NCBI GenBank assembly: GCA_963729295.1
Contig: CAVSNJ010000021.1
Span: forward strand, 94,459-158,458
Origin: DATJLY01 sp963729295
GTDB lineage: Bacteria; Pseudomonadota; Alphaproteobacteria; ATCC43930; CGMCC-115725
Direction of reading: 5' to 3'
DNA length: 64,000 bases
The notes under the pieces are model-generated. The model searched no databases and was not told the origin of the DNA. It saw nothing but the letters and a program-made list of their open reading frames with translations. The position numbers and the translations under genes are program-made. Positions 9,936 through 19,268 of the stretch are shown here, in pieces; positions within the stretch are counted from its first letter, which is position 1; every line of letters starts with the position of its first letter.

Positions 9936-10325
9936 TTTGCCCTAGAGAAGAACCGCAGGGGGGATGATTCCGAGAAGCTCGTAGCGAAGGAGGATGTTGC
10001 GCACGCGGGCTAGCCCCGTTCGCGCAAGCATACCACTTAGGTTTTTCGTCATAGTTAGCGCTTGATCGAGCGAGGGATGTGCCGGATGCAATCGTATTAC
10101 CGTATAATCCTGGTCGAGAAAAGCCGAAGGAGCTTCGTTGAGGGCGTGTAAAGCTAGCGCATGTTAATTTTTGCGTCCGGGCGGTCGGACCGGCTATCGT
10201 CGGCCAAGCTCGTGTCGGTTTCTTCCCTTTTGGGCAGGCGCCCTCTCAACCTATCTTCGAACCTGAGGCCCTTGCTTCCGCAACGAATGATTAATGCCCC
10301 GGGTCGGCGATAATGGTTTGAAGCG
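9936..10325. other. Divergent intergenic region with a candidate -10 box
   Basis: These 390 bases separate the leftward sulfotransferase operon from the rightward GNAT gene, so they should hold both promoters. A perfect TATAAT lies at 10103-10108 in the rightward direction, but I see no convincing -35 box at 16-18 bases. That would leave a leader of about 215 bases before the ATG at 10326. No gene, hairpin terminator or RNA was recognised. Confidence 0.4.
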
Positions 10326-11522
10326 ATGGTGAATGAGCGCGATCTGGCGTTTTGGCGGCGGCTCGACGCCCGGAACCCTGAGCAACTGAACGCGGCCCGG
10401 GCCCTCGCTCGGCGGATCGTGGATCTCGATCCACGATACTCGATAGAGCACGAGCGGTTCTGGTTCCGCGAGCCGGACGCGATGCGCATCTATCTTTGCG
10501 AGAAGGATGGCGTTGCGGTCGGCCTCGCACTCCTGGTCGGGAGCCGCAGCTCACTGCCGCTTCGGATCGGAGAGGTGACGATCGGGGGCATTTCCGTCGA
10601 GCGGCAATCGCTCAGTGGTTGCCCCTTGTTCGATCCGAGCGTAGGCCCGTTCGAAGCGCAGCTGACGCGTCAGCTGTTGACGAATCTGGCAAACGATTTG
10701 CCGCGGGATGGGGTCGCTTTCGCCTGGGGGGCGCGCGCCGATACGCCGCTTTACGAGTTTCTGGTGTCCGACAGCGAGCGGCTGCCTTTTCGGGTTGTTG
10801 GGTACGGGCAGCTCTATCATCGCCGTCTGATCGAGCTGCCTTCGCGCTATGAAGATTATCTTGCGGTGCTCGGCGCCAAGACACGGGAGGATCTGCGGCG
10901 GAACGAACGACGGCTGGTCGAGGCCACGAAGAACACCCTGAGGATCGAGGTGTATGATTCGGTCGAGAAGGTGCCGGCTTTTCTCGATGCGGCAACGGTC
11001 GTGTCGCAGAAGAGCTATCAGTGGCAGCTCCTCCGGTTGGGGCTTAGAGACCGCGACGGACAAGTGGCGCGTTTCTCAAATGCCGCGCGCCAGGGATGGC
11101 TGCGTTGCTACGTGCTCTTCGGCAACGATACGCCGCTTGCCTTCATGGCGGGCTTTCTCTTCCGCGGCACCTATTCTTCAGAAGATATCGCTTACGATCC
11201 CGACTGGCAGAAATTCTCCGTGGGAAACGTTCTGCACTGCCGCGTGATCCGCGACCTCGTCGGGCTGGGCGGCCGCGCGCAGCGCTTCGACTTCATGTAC
11301 GGCGACAATGCCAACAAGGAGCGACTCAGCACGACCGCCCGGCTCGAGGGGAATTTCTACCTGTTCCCGAGAACGACGCGGGGCCTGCTCACTTATTCGA
11401 TCATCCAGGCCGTGAACGCGTCATCGGAGCTGGCCGGGCGTACCTTGGAAAGGCTGGGAACGAAATCGGCGATCCGCAAACGGCTCCGTCAGTGGGCGCG
11501 GGCGCGCGTCGGATCGTCGTAG
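10326..11522 (+). CDS. GNAT/CelD-like acyltransferase (Acetyltransf_6 type)
   Basis: A 398-residue cytoplasmic protein resembling the CelD/BcsL and FemAB-like acyltransferases found in exopolysaccharide clusters. The C-terminal half carries the fold: RYEDYLAVLGAKTREDLRR (the KxRxxLRR-type helix common in this group), then VLFGNDTPLAFMAGFLFRG, YDPDWQKFSVGNVLHCRVI and FDFMYGDNANKERLST, matching the acetyl-CoA-binding strand-helix pattern. No signal peptide or membrane helix is seen. The ATG at 10326 begins MVNERDLAFWRRL. The sorbosone-dehydrogenase-like gene starts 11 bases after its stop, so the two are probably one operon. Acylation or aminoacylation of a sugar precursor is inferred from family and context; the donor is not evident. 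Confidence 0.75.
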   Translation: MVNERDLAFWRRLDARNPEQLNAARALARRIVDLDPRYSIEHERFWFREPDAMRIYLCEKDGVAVGLALLVGSRSSLPLRIGEVTIGGISVERQSLSGCPLFDPSVGPFEAQLTRQLLTNLANDLPRDGVAFAWGARADTPLYEFLVSDSERLPFRVVGYGQLYHRRLIELPSRYEDYLAVLGAKTREDLRRNERRLVEATKNTLRIEVYDSVEKVPAFLDAATVVSQKSYQWQLLRLGLRDRDGQVARFSNAARQGWLRCYVLFGNDTPLAFMAGFLFRGTYSSEDIAYDPDWQKFSVGNVLHCRVIRDLVGLGGRAQRFDFMYGDNANKERLSTTARLEGNFYLFPRTTRGLLTYSIIQAVNASSELAGRTLERLGTKSAIRKRLRQWARARVGSS

Positions 11523-11533
11523 GGTGCATACGG

Positions 11534-13075
11534 ATGAGCGATTCGCCCTTGTCCCATACCGCGCTCCGCGCAACAGGCTTGGTGCTTCTCACCATCGCGC
11601 TCAAAGCGGCCATCGCGCAGGAACTGCCGCCGGCGCCAGGGGCGATCCCGGAACTCCGCCGCGGGCGCAATGGAGAGATAGAAGTTGCGCCCTCTTCCTC
11701 CGCGGCCGGCACACCTGCCCCGGCCCCGGCGGCCCCGGCCCGCCCCGCGCCAGCACTGCGCAGCGTCATCGCGCCTGCCGTTCAGCTGCCGAGTCCGAGC
11801 GCGGTCACGCGGGAGCCGAGTCCGAGCGCGGCCGCGCGGGAGCCGAAGGAGAAGCAGGTTAATCCGCTCCCACCCGCGGAAGCCAAACCCAGTCCAAGCG
11901 AGCCCGCACCAACCAAAACAACCGTTACCTTCGTCGCGAAGCATTATCAGCTCTCGCCCGACAAGCTGCCCTCACCGGGCACGACCAAGCCCGCCGAGCT
12001 CGAGCCCGACAATGTGCAGCGCGGCCCGACGGACTGGCCCGTCGCGCCGCCGGGATTTGCGGTATCGATGTTCGCGAGAAATGTCGGCAACGCGCGTTGG
12101 CTTTGCGTCGCCCCAAACGGCAACGTCTTTCTCGCCGCCTCGGGGAACGGCAAGATCTTGGCGCTCCACGACGACGGCACGGGCGTAGCGAACACGATCA
12201 CGACGTTCGCAGCGGGATTCACCGAGCCACATGGCATGGCGTTCCACGACGGATTCTTTTACGTTGCCGACGTGAATGCGGTATGGCGCATTCCCTATCA
12301 CGACGGCGATCAAAGGGCGAGGGATGTTCCCGTCCGCGTGACGAAGGCGCGCGACCTGCGGCCCGACGGGCAACATTGGACTCGCGAGATCGCCTTCGGC
12401 CGAGACGGCACGCTTTTCCTGGCGATAGGAGCCGCGGAAGACGTCTCGGACAACGATCCGCCGCCCGACGCAACGGTACAAGAGGTCGATGCGAAGGGAG
12501 CGATGTCGACCTTCGCAAGCGGGCTGCGAAATGTTGTCGGTCTCGCCGTGGATCCCGCTACTGGCGACTTATGGGGCACCATCAACGAGCGAGACCGGCT
12601 CGGAAGCAATCTGCCGCCCGATTATCTTGCGCGAATAGGGAGGGGCGACTTTTTTGGCTGGCCTTATGCGTATGTTGGTCCGCACGCGGATCCCGTCTAT
12701 GGCAACAAGCATCCCGACCTCGTGTCGAAAACGAAGACGCCAGAGGTGTTGTTAGAGCCGCATTCTGCGCCTCTTGGGGTGGTGTTCTATACGGGCGCGC
12801 AATTTCCTTCGGACTACGCAAACAACGCCTTCGTGGCGCTTCACGCGTCGGGTCCCTACGACCGGCCGGACGGCTACAAGGTGGTGCGTGTCGAGTTTGC
12901 AAACGGCCGGCCGGTGGGAGGATACGACGATTTCGTGACGGGTTTCATGCAGCCCGGCTCAAATCCGCCTCGCATCTGGGGGACGCCCGCCGGCCTTGCC
13001 GTCGCCAAGGATGGCAGCCTCCTCATTGCCGACGAGAGCATCATCTGGCGGGTCACTTATAAGGGAAAGCGCTAA
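11534..13075 (+). CDS. Exported sorbosone dehydrogenase-like beta-propeller protein
   Basis: A 513-residue protein with an N-terminal signal segment (ATGLVLLTIALKAAIAQ), then about 120 residues of Pro/Ala/Ser-rich low-complexity linker, then a six-bladed propeller of the glucose/sorbosone dehydrogenase type. Blade motifs include GFAVSMFARNVGNARWL, LFLAIGAAEDVSDND, DLWGTINERDRLGSNLPPD, FFGWPYAYVGPH, HSAPLGVVFYTG and WGTPAGLAVAKDGSLLIAD. These cover the sugar-contact and calcium/PQQ-side segments of the family. The ATG at 11534 is chosen because it directly precedes the signal segment, 11 bases after the GNAT stop. It would act in the periplasm on a sugar or as a sugar-binding propeller. Whether it binds PQQ cannot be settled by eye. 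Confidence 0.8.
   Translation: MSDSPLSHTALRATGLVLLTIALKAAIAQELPPAPGAIPELRRGRNGEIEVAPSSSAAGTPAPAPAAPARPAPALRSVIAPAVQLPSPSAVTREPSPSAAAREPKEKQVNPLPPAEAKPSPSEPAPTKTTVTFVAKHYQLSPDKLPSPGTTKPAELEPDNVQRGPTDWPVAPPGFAVSMFARNVGNARWLCVAPNGNVFLAASGNGKILALHDDGTGVANTITTFAAGFTEPHGMAFHDGFFYVADVNAVWRIPYHDGDQRARDVPVRVTKARDLRPDGQHWTREIAFGRDGTLFLAIGAAEDVSDNDPPPDATVQEVDAKGAMSTFASGLRNVVGLAVDPATGDLWGTINERDRLGSNLPPDYLARIGRGDFFGWPYAYVGPHADPVYGNKHPDLVSKTKTPEVLLEPHSAPLGVVFYTGAQFPSDYANNAFVALHASGPYDRPDGYKVVRVEFANGRPVGGYDDFVTGFMQPGSNPPRIWGTPAGLAVAKDGSLLIADESIIWRVTYKGKR
11789..11842 (+). repeat. Two tandem 27-base repeats in the linker of the propeller gene
   Basis: Copies at 11789-11815 and 11816-11842 differ at two bases and encode PSPSAVTRE and PSPSAAARE. 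They extend the Pro/Ser-rich linker between signal peptide and propeller. In-frame tandem copies like this can change in number by slippage. Confidence 0.75.
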
Positions 13076-13103
13076 GCTGGGCCCGCTTTGGCACCGCCAA
13101 CGG

Positions 13104-15076
13104 CTACTGCGCCGTCACGGTCAAATCCGTCTTACGCCCGGGCTCGATGCGGAGCTTCGGTACCGTGATGTCGCCGAACCCATCGGCGACTTCGGTGCCC
13201 GATTGCCCGGTCGAGCTCCGCCAAGCGGCCTTCTCGTCAGGTTGCACCTTGAAATGCTGGGTGCGCCGCGGCGTCACGTCGACCGTCATGCCGGTCTTCG
13301 TAAGTTCATTTGAGACGCTGACCTGCCACTCCGCCGGTGAAATCGGCGGAAACGTTCCAGACGAAACCAAGATTGATACCGCCCTCCTTGTCGCCGGTCG
13401 CGACGTCTCCAGTTCCGAGGTTCGAAATCGATGGAGCTATTGGAGAAGGCGGGATAGCTTCGATCGAGGCCGAACTTTTCCGGGGGGTAAGTTTGCGCCA
13501 GCATTTCCATGGGTTTTGGTCCGAGATCGTGTCCGCCATCGTTCCAGGCGAAGGCGAACCCGCGGTGGGTCGCTTCCATCGCCTTGACCATATCGACCTG
13601 ATCCTGCCAAGCGGCGAAGCCGTCGTGCCGCCCAATCGACCAGGCGATGAACGGCAATTCGCCCTTGTAGCTCATCACGAATCGAACCATGTCCATGCGC
13701 GTGAAATAATTGGTGCCATCAGGCATCGGCACGGAAGCGCTGTCGCGCTCCTGGATCAGACTGGCGATGTTGTCTTTCAAGCTGGGCAGCAGACGTTCCC
13801 TCATCTTCGGCATCATGGGAAAGATCGCCGCAAAGATCTCAGGATGTCGATAGGCGAATGATGCGGATCCCCACCCGCCCATAGACTGTCCTACCGCGTA
13901 GATGCGGTTTCGGTCGATGTGGTAATGGCGAACGGTCCAGTCGATCGCCCATAGCAGCCTGTTCTCTGTGAATGGGTATGCGCGCAGCGCTCCTGGCGCC
14001 CATTGGGGCTCGGCGTAGTAGCCGAACCAGTAGGTCTCAAAGGCGCCGCTACCGTCAGGCTTGAGGATGGCGTCGCGCATATAGAGCTCCAGACCCTTGG
14101 CGGGATGCCATTGCGCGGGCTCGACCGAGAACACCCCCGACATTCCGTCGCGATAACCCATGTCGCGATTGCCGAAGTAAAGATAATAATCGCCTTCCTC
14201 GTTGGCAGGTCTTCCGGCATCGTTGCTGGGATGCAGCAAGAGCGTCAGTGATTTGTCCATAGATGGACTCTTCATCTGCGCTTCCGCGCCGTTGATGGCA
14301 TCGTGAAGCTTGACAGGTTCCAGAGGCGCGGTTTTTTCCTCGACCGGCTGAACCGTCGCGTTCTGCCCGGGCACAATTCTGCTTAGTCGATCGCCACGTG
14401 TGTCTGTGGCAACGACGGCATAAAATGCGTTTTGCGCACTCTGTGCCGTGTAAACAGCCACGCCGCTCCACGAAGGAAGCGGCTTCCCACCGTCCCGGAT
14501 GATGACCGTCGGTTTCGTGGGATCGAGCCGATCTTTCGGCGCAAAATCCGTGCCGTATTGTTTGGCCGAATTGTAGACGATGCCCCATTCCACCGGGGTT
14601 GTTGATCCAAGCGTCGCTTCGGTGATCGGTTGGTTGGATCGATAGAGCGCATACCTATAGGCGGCGTCCGCCTCGCTCTGCACGGCATCCTTCCAAGTGA
14701 CGAACGTCTGTCCATCGTGATGGTCGACCGTAATTCCAGTGACCTGAGCGGAGCCGAGGAGAGCCGCATCCGCCTTTACAGGTTGTCCTGCATTTTCCGT
14801 CCGCGTTGCCGGCGGATTGGGTAGCGCCTGCTGCGATCGCCCCGACGGCGCTGTCGGGCCTCCACCGCCGGCCGGGCCAACAGAGCTGAAGGGTGCACCG
14901 CCCGGCTGCGCCTGAGGGGGGGCTGGAACGATGTTTCCCTGCGCATCGCGCATCAAGGGGCCGATTTCATCCGCGAAGGATATCGAGCCAAGGAACGAAA
15001 GCGCGAGAGTGCAAAACATCCCCCGACGCAAGCCGCGACGGATGACTGGCTCCGCAAAAAATGCAGCGATCCCCAT
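13104..15076 (-). pseudogene. Secreted alpha/beta-hydrolase (esterase), frameshifted near the 3' end
   Basis: The ATG at 15076 opens an N-terminal export segment (FCTLALSFLGSISFADE) and a Pro/Gly-rich stretch. A fibronectin-like region follows (TGITVDHHDGQTFVTWK, YALYRSNQPI), then an esterase domain with the nucleophile elbow YAVGQSMGGWGS, an acid at SIGRHDGFAAW and the histidine in WNDGGHDLG. So all three triad residues are present. The open frame runs to 13286, but near 13425 and 13340 the sensible protein moves to other frames (GTGDVATGDKEGG, then EWQVSVSNELTKTG) and ends in a beta domain at 13104. Total length would be about 656 residues. It is the last gene of the acyl-decoration operon and could remove acyl groups from the exported polysaccharide. 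The acceptor is inferred. Confidence 0.75.
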
Positions 15077-16314
15077 GCTATTCGCTCCGTGCTGCACCGC
15101 AAATGGTCGGATTCGAAATCGTGGCCTTGTTGAAGAAAACAGACCCGTGCCGCCCGAATCTCCGCGAGGACATCTTCGATGTTGTCGCGCGTCAGAAGAC
15201 GGCCGAAAGAGGTCTCGCCGTTCATTATAACGCGCAGCATTTCATCGCCGAGTGCGCTTTTGTAGTGCCCCAATTCCCAATACCACCGCATCTCCGTACT
15301 CTGGTCGCCGGACGGCGGCACTGGCTCGGTGCTGAACCGGTTATAGCCGGAGAAGTCGTAGAGCGGGACGTTCGCGGCGTCGGAGCCCGCCGCGTCGTCT
15401 CGTACCTTCACCAAGGCCCGCTTCCAATTCTCGAAACTGGGCCATAGCTGGGCCCGTCGAATAATGTCGAGATAATCGGAATGGTAGGGGTGAATAAAAA
15501 CCACAAGCCGGATGTGAGCACGACGCGCCAAAGCTATAAGCTTTACGAGATATCGGCTATTTGCAAAAGCCAGCTGGTCCGCAAAATCGGGCTTCGGCAA
15601 CGCGGAATACTCCCGTTCATAGATATCGTTCTTCTGGGCAAAGAGCTCATGGTAACCGCTCCGGTGCACGAATACTTGGTACTCGTGCAGCGGATTGAAG
15701 CCATTCGGCGTCATTGTCACGCTTTTCGCTGTGTCCTGATCGAGCAGAGTCTTGAGACTGTCGGTCAACGCATCGATCGTCAGCGTCGTCCTGAGGCGAT
15801 CGCGCAAACCTTGCAGTCGGCGATCCGGATTGCGATTGCCGTCTTCATCGACGAGCAGCCGCCTTTCCTCCGCGCGCCTCACCGGAACAGGCCAGGGTAA
15901 GGTATCGGGCTTTTTCAGGAAGTCTAGGAAATCGAGGCCTACGATTACGGTTCGCGGCGGATGCACGGCAACGGAGTCCATCAGCATATCGAAGGCGCTG
16001 CTCAGATCTCGCCCTGCCAAGGCGGCATTGAACACCGGCCGGGCCTCCGACGGCCACAGCAGGCTATCGGGATCGAACCCGACCTCGACGCGGGAATTGC
16101 CGAGTAGTAGCGTCTCGGGCTTGATACGCTCGAGTTGATAGGTCTTTGCGATCTCGGCTTGCTCGTAGCTGCGTGGTTTCAGCTCCGTCCAGCCATGAAC
16201 CGGAGCCGTGCCGTACATGCGGTAAGGATCGACCCAGATCGCAAGCGCGATCGTCGCAAGCGCGCACACCCCGATTGTGCTCAGGAGCCAGTAAAGGTAA
16301 TCGGGCGGCCGCAT
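14953..16314 (-). CDS. SGNH/DltD-AlgJ-like membrane-anchored protein, partner of the MBOAT acyltransferase
   Basis: A 453-residue protein with one N-terminal membrane helix (YWLLSTIGVCALATIALAI) followed by an extracytoplasmic domain. LLLGNSRVEVGFDPDS (about residues 69-84) resembles the block I GNS/GDS segment of SGNH-type proteins. VVFIHPYHSDY and a late DFSGYNRFS also fit AlgX/AlgJ/DltD relatives that present or transfer acetyl groups made available by an MBOAT protein. The MBOAT gene ends three bases upstream. The last part is suspect: the open frame overlaps the esterase gene by over 100 bases, and a shift near 15125 would give a stop at 15078 (ending AARSE), just before the esterase ATG at 15076. 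I think the natural end is 15078. Role in O-acylation of the polysaccharide is inferred. Confidence 0.72.
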   Translation of the reverse strand: MRPPDYLYWLLSTIGVCALATIALAIWVDPYRMYGTAPVHGWTELKPRSYEQAEIAKTYQLERIKPETLLLGNSRVEVGFDPDSLLWPSEARPVFNAALAGRDLSSAFDMLMDSVAVHPPRTVIVGLDFLDFLKKPDTLPWPVPVRRAEERRLLVDEDGNRNPDRRLQGLRDRLRTTLTIDALTDSLKTLLDQDTAKSVTMTPNGFNPLHEYQVFVHRSGYHELFAQKNDIYEREYSALPKPDFADQLAFANSRYLVKLIALARRAHIRLVVFIHPYHSDYLDIIRRAQLWPSFENWKRALVKVRDDAAGSDAANVPLYDFSGYNRFSTEPVPPSGDQSTEMRWYWELGHYKSALGDEMLRVIMNGETSFGRLLTRDNIEDVLAEIRAARVCFLQQGHDFESDHLRCSTERIAWGSLHFLRSQSSVAACVGGCFALSRFRSLARYPSRMKSAP

Positions 16315-16317
16315 CGG

Positions 16318-17880
16318 TCAGAACTGCCAATAGATGAATTCGCTGACCCTGGTGGTCGAAATGACTGCCAGGAATGCGACGACACCTATCGCGATCGCCC
16401 ATCTGCGCGACGGCACCCACGCTTCAATGTATCGCGGCGGCGCGATCTTTAGCCCGCTCAGCGGCAAAACGGGCTCCCAGCGTGACATTATCTCCTGTGT
16501 GCTTGGCGCAAAGAATACGATCGGTATCAAGGCGACGATCCATAGGTAGGAGGCTATGAACTGAGTGCCGGACTTCTCGGAAAATCCGACGCCAACCGCT
16601 GCGAGAAGCGGCTCAATTGGATGGAGAGCGAAGGCAAGTCCTGTGGGCAGCGAAGCGCCCTTAAGACCGAGCATGGCGTCAACCATTATTGCAGCGGTCG
16701 CGAAATTTGGCGCACGGAAGAAGACCCAGGCAAAGACCACCGCCACGAAAGTCGTCAATACGCCCAGCACGTGACCCAGCCTCGAAATTCGAAGGGCCGA
16801 GAGACGCGCGCTCTTCGCCGAGAGCGCGAGCCAGCCATGGTTCACTAGGAGATAGAGACCGTGCAATCCGCCCCAAATGACGAAGGTCCAGTTCGCACCG
16901 TGCCAAAGCCCCCCGAGCAGCATCGTAATCATCAGATTCAGATAGCGGCGAGCAATCCCGCGACGGTTTCCTCCGAGCGCTATGTAAAGGTAATCGCGCA
17001 AGAACCGCGACAATGTCATGTGCCAGCAAGTCCAGAATTCCTTGATACTGGCAGACTTGTAAGGCGAGAAGAAATTCATCGGAAAGCGAATTCCAAGGCA
17101 GCGCGCGATTCCAATGGCCATATCCGAATAGCCGGAGAAGTCGAAATAAAGCTGAAACGTGTAGGCAATGGCGCCCCTCCAAGCGTCGAAAAAATCAAGT
17201 TGATGGCTAGCGGCAGCAGAGGCGAATACCGGCGAGGCGTAGCCAGCGATGCCATCGGCGAGGATCGACTTCTTGGCCAGGCCAATGAAAAAGATCGTCA
17301 GACCTACCGCGAGGTCGCCACTTGGCGCGAGAGCCGGGGTAGATGCAAGTTGGGGCGCGATCTCCCGAAACCGGAGGATTGGTCCGGCGACGAGCCGGGG
17401 AAAGAATGAGATGAAGAAGGCATAGTGGAGAAAAGGCCCGGAACGGCATTCGCCGTGATAAACGTCGACGAGATAGCTGATCTGCTCGAAGGTAAAAAAG
17501 GAGATGCCGAGAGGCAAAATAATTGCGCCAAAATTGAAGTTTGTGCCAATCAGGAAGTTGAGGTTGTCAGCGAAGAAACCGGCGTACTTGAAAATACCTA
17601 TGGTCGCGAGGTCGGCGGCGATCGCTCCTGTTAGCAAGAGGCACGCGGCTCGGCGCTTTTGCCCTTGCACCAAATAGGCGATCCCCTGGCCAGTGCCGTA
17701 ATTGCCGAGGATCGAGCCCCAAAGGAGTAATAGAAATCGTGGATCCCATGCTGCGTAGAAAACCGCTGACGCCGCAACCATTGCGGTATGGTGCGCTGCG
17801 GCGTTGCGGCGCAAGGTCCAATGGAGGCACAGCACCAGCGGCAGAAATATGAAGAGAAACTCGTGAGAATTGAACAGCAC
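16318..17880 (-). CDS. MBOAT family O-acyltransferase (AlgI-like)
   Basis: A 520-residue polytopic membrane protein that would move acyl groups across the inner membrane for polysaccharide O-acetylation. It starts with the family hallmark LFNSHEFLFIFLPLVLCLHW and contains the FFKYA-like FKYAGFFADNLNF. It also has ILPLGISFFTFEQISYLVDVY, the cysteine-rich DVYHGEC, and the catalytic histidine region LLGGLWHGANWTFVIWGGLHG. About ten or more hydrophobic helices are spread over the whole length, and the length equals that of AlgI-type proteins. The start codon at 17880 is GTG. It lies 42 bases downstream of the 50-residue gene and three bases before the SGNH-like gene, which is the expected two-part acylation machine. 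Confidence 0.93.
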   Translation of the reverse strand: MLFNSHEFLFIFLPLVLCLHWTLRRNAAAHHTAMVAASAVFYAAWDPRFLLLLWGSILGNYGTGQGIAYLVQGQKRRAACLLLTGAIAADLATIGIFKYAGFFADNLNFLIGTNFNFGAIILPLGISFFTFEQISYLVDVYHGECRSGPFLHYAFFISFFPRLVAGPILRFREIAPQLASTPALAPSGDLAVGLTIFFIGLAKKSILADGIAGYASPVFASAAASHQLDFFDAWRGAIAYTFQLYFDFSGYSDMAIGIARCLGIRFPMNFFSPYKSASIKEFWTCWHMTLSRFLRDYLYIALGGNRRGIARRYLNLMITMLLGGLWHGANWTFVIWGGLHGLYLLVNHGWLALSAKSARLSALRISRLGHVLGVLTTFVAVVFAWVFFRAPNFATAAIMVDAMLGLKGASLPTGLAFALHPIEPLLAAVGVGFSEKSGTQFIASYLWIVALIPIVFFAPSTQEIMSRWEPVLPLSGLKIAPPRYIEAWVPSRRWAIAIGVVAFLAVISTTRVSEFIYWQF

Positions 17881-17922
17881 GTTGCTAGATACCTCGCTTT
17901 GGCTGATGCATCCCGCTGGGAG

Positions 17923-18075
17923 CTAGGGAGTCGGCTCCAGAACGTCGGCGTACGACGTGGATTTGCGGATCCGGTTGAGAAATTCGTCCGTGGCAGTCTC
18001 CCGCAAGGCGCCCCTCGATATGCTTGCGAGCCACGGATAGAGAAGACTGATGATTGCGGGCAAGCGCGCTCTCAT
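17923..18075 (-). CDS. Small 50-residue protein coupled to the ATP-grasp gene
   Basis: The ATG at 18073-18075 overlaps the TGA of the ATP-grasp gene by four bases (ATGA), and the frame is open for 50 codons to the TAG at 17923. The product begins MRARLPAIISLLYPWLASI, an amphipathic or weakly hydrophobic N-terminal half, followed by a charged second half (LRETATDEFLNRIRKSTSY). Coupled starts and the position between two operon genes argue for real translation. The pattern could instead be the frameshifted tail of the ATP-grasp protein. I do not recognise the family. It could be a carrier, an adaptor or a membrane-associated partner of the ligase or the MBOAT protein. Confidence 0.45.
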   Translation of the reverse strand: MRARLPAIISLLYPWLASISRGALRETATDEFLNRIRKSTSYADVLEPTP

Positions 18076-19268
18076 GCTGCGAGCCGGGCTTTCACGCGCT
18101 CCACGGCCGCGTAGCACCACGGAGCCGGATCGTCGATGCGCCACAGCGCATCGTAGCGACGCAGCGCCGCCGGAAATGCCCGGCGTTGCCCCTGCATCTC
18201 GCTCGACCAGCGATCGATGTCCGAGACGGACCATGCCGACTTGTTTTGCGGCCGGGCCGCGGGAAAAGCTTTGCCGATCTCGCTGCAATAAACCGCGTAG
18301 GGAATGTTGACCCCGTTCAAGGTGGCGATCTCTTCCTGGAAGTCCGTCCGGCCGACGGTCGGCTCGACCATCACGAACCGCCCGGTACGTGCGTCTTGCT
18401 TATATTCCATGCTGCAAAGGCCGAACATGCCGGTCTTCGAAAAGAAAGCGTCCGTCAGCGCTGACAGTTCAGGGTCCTGATCTGACGCGGGAATACAGCT
18501 TGCCGTCCCGCCTGTACTGGGCGGCCAAGATCGGAGCTTCTGCCCGGTGAAAGATGCCACCGCACGCGACGGGGCGTCGCGATACTGCAGGCAGAAAAAG
18601 ATGCGGTCATCCCCGCCTTCGATCCATTCCTGGGCGATCATTTCGGCGGCGTCGGCGACGCGCATGAGAATATCGCGCGCCTGGCCCGCATCCTCAACCC
18701 TGTAAGCTTTCTTGAATCGATGTTGTTCGTAGGACGGTGTCTTAACCGTAGGCTTCAGCACGCAGGGGAACGCGAGTTGATCGAGTTTGCCCAGATCCTG
18801 CGGCCCCCCCAGATGGGCCGAACGTGGCACCGGAAAGCCATTCTGCTCCGCAAGGGCCTGAAATGATGTCTTGTCCATCATCCGGCGCATGACGTCGTCC
18901 CCGGGCATGGAGATCCGGTATGCTTCCGCAATCCGCGCGAAATACTGCGAGACTGCCTCGACGCTGTGTTCCTGCGTTAGAAATAGAACGGGACGCGTCG
19001 CAAATTGGCCTCGCAGATCCATGAGCGACTGGATCAGTTCATCACCGCTGAGCGACCCGAACGTGAGCTTGTTTCCATAGCGAGTTCGCATCGACGGGTT
19101 GGAATGGTCGCGGTCAACAAGCCAAATCGGGACACCCTCTCGCGCGAGACTGCGCACGACACCGAGCCCGTTGATATCGCTTCCGATGACAATTGCCGGA
19201 ACATCGTCGACCATTCGTTCCGCGAAGGACCTGAGTGGCCTAAAAACTCGCGATGAATGCAATACCAT
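18072..19268 (-). CDS. ATP-grasp superfamily ligase
   Basis: A 398-residue cytoplasmic protein with an N-terminal nucleotide-type segment (PAIVIGSDINGLGVVRSLA) and a central ATP-grasp fold. It has DKTSFQALAEQNGFPVPRS, the lysine-containing strand FPCVLKPTVKTP, the hinge segment IAQEWIEGGDDRIFF, and the metal-binding FVMVEPTVGRTDFQEE. This resembles the carboxylate-amine ligase/carbamoyl-phosphate-synthase-like ATP-grasp proteins seen in exosortase and capsule loci. It would activate a carboxylate as acyl phosphate and join it to an amine or another acceptor. The start at 19268 is used; the Met at 19214 (MVDDVPAI) is an equally likely start. It is the first gene of the minus-strand decoration operon, followed by a coupled 50-residue protein. 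Substrate unknown; amidation of a uronic acid by an amino acid is one possibility. Confidence 0.78.
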   Translation of the reverse strand: MVLHSSRVFRPLRSFAERMVDDVPAIVIGSDINGLGVVRSLAREGVPIWLVDRDHSNPSMRTRYGNKLTFGSLSGDELIQSLMDLRGQFATRPVLFLTQEHSVEAVSQYFARIAEAYRISMPGDDVMRRMMDKTSFQALAEQNGFPVPRSAHLGGPQDLGKLDQLAFPCVLKPTVKTPSYEQHRFKKAYRVEDAGQARDILMRVADAAEMIAQEWIEGGDDRIFFCLQYRDAPSRAVASFTGQKLRSWPPSTGGTASCIPASDQDPELSALTDAFFSKTGMFGLCSMEYKQDARTGRFVMVEPTVGRTDFQEEIATLNGVNIPYAVYCSEIGKAFPAARPQNKSAWSVSDIDRWSSEMQGQRRAFPAALRRYDALWRIDDPAPWCYAAVERVKARLAA

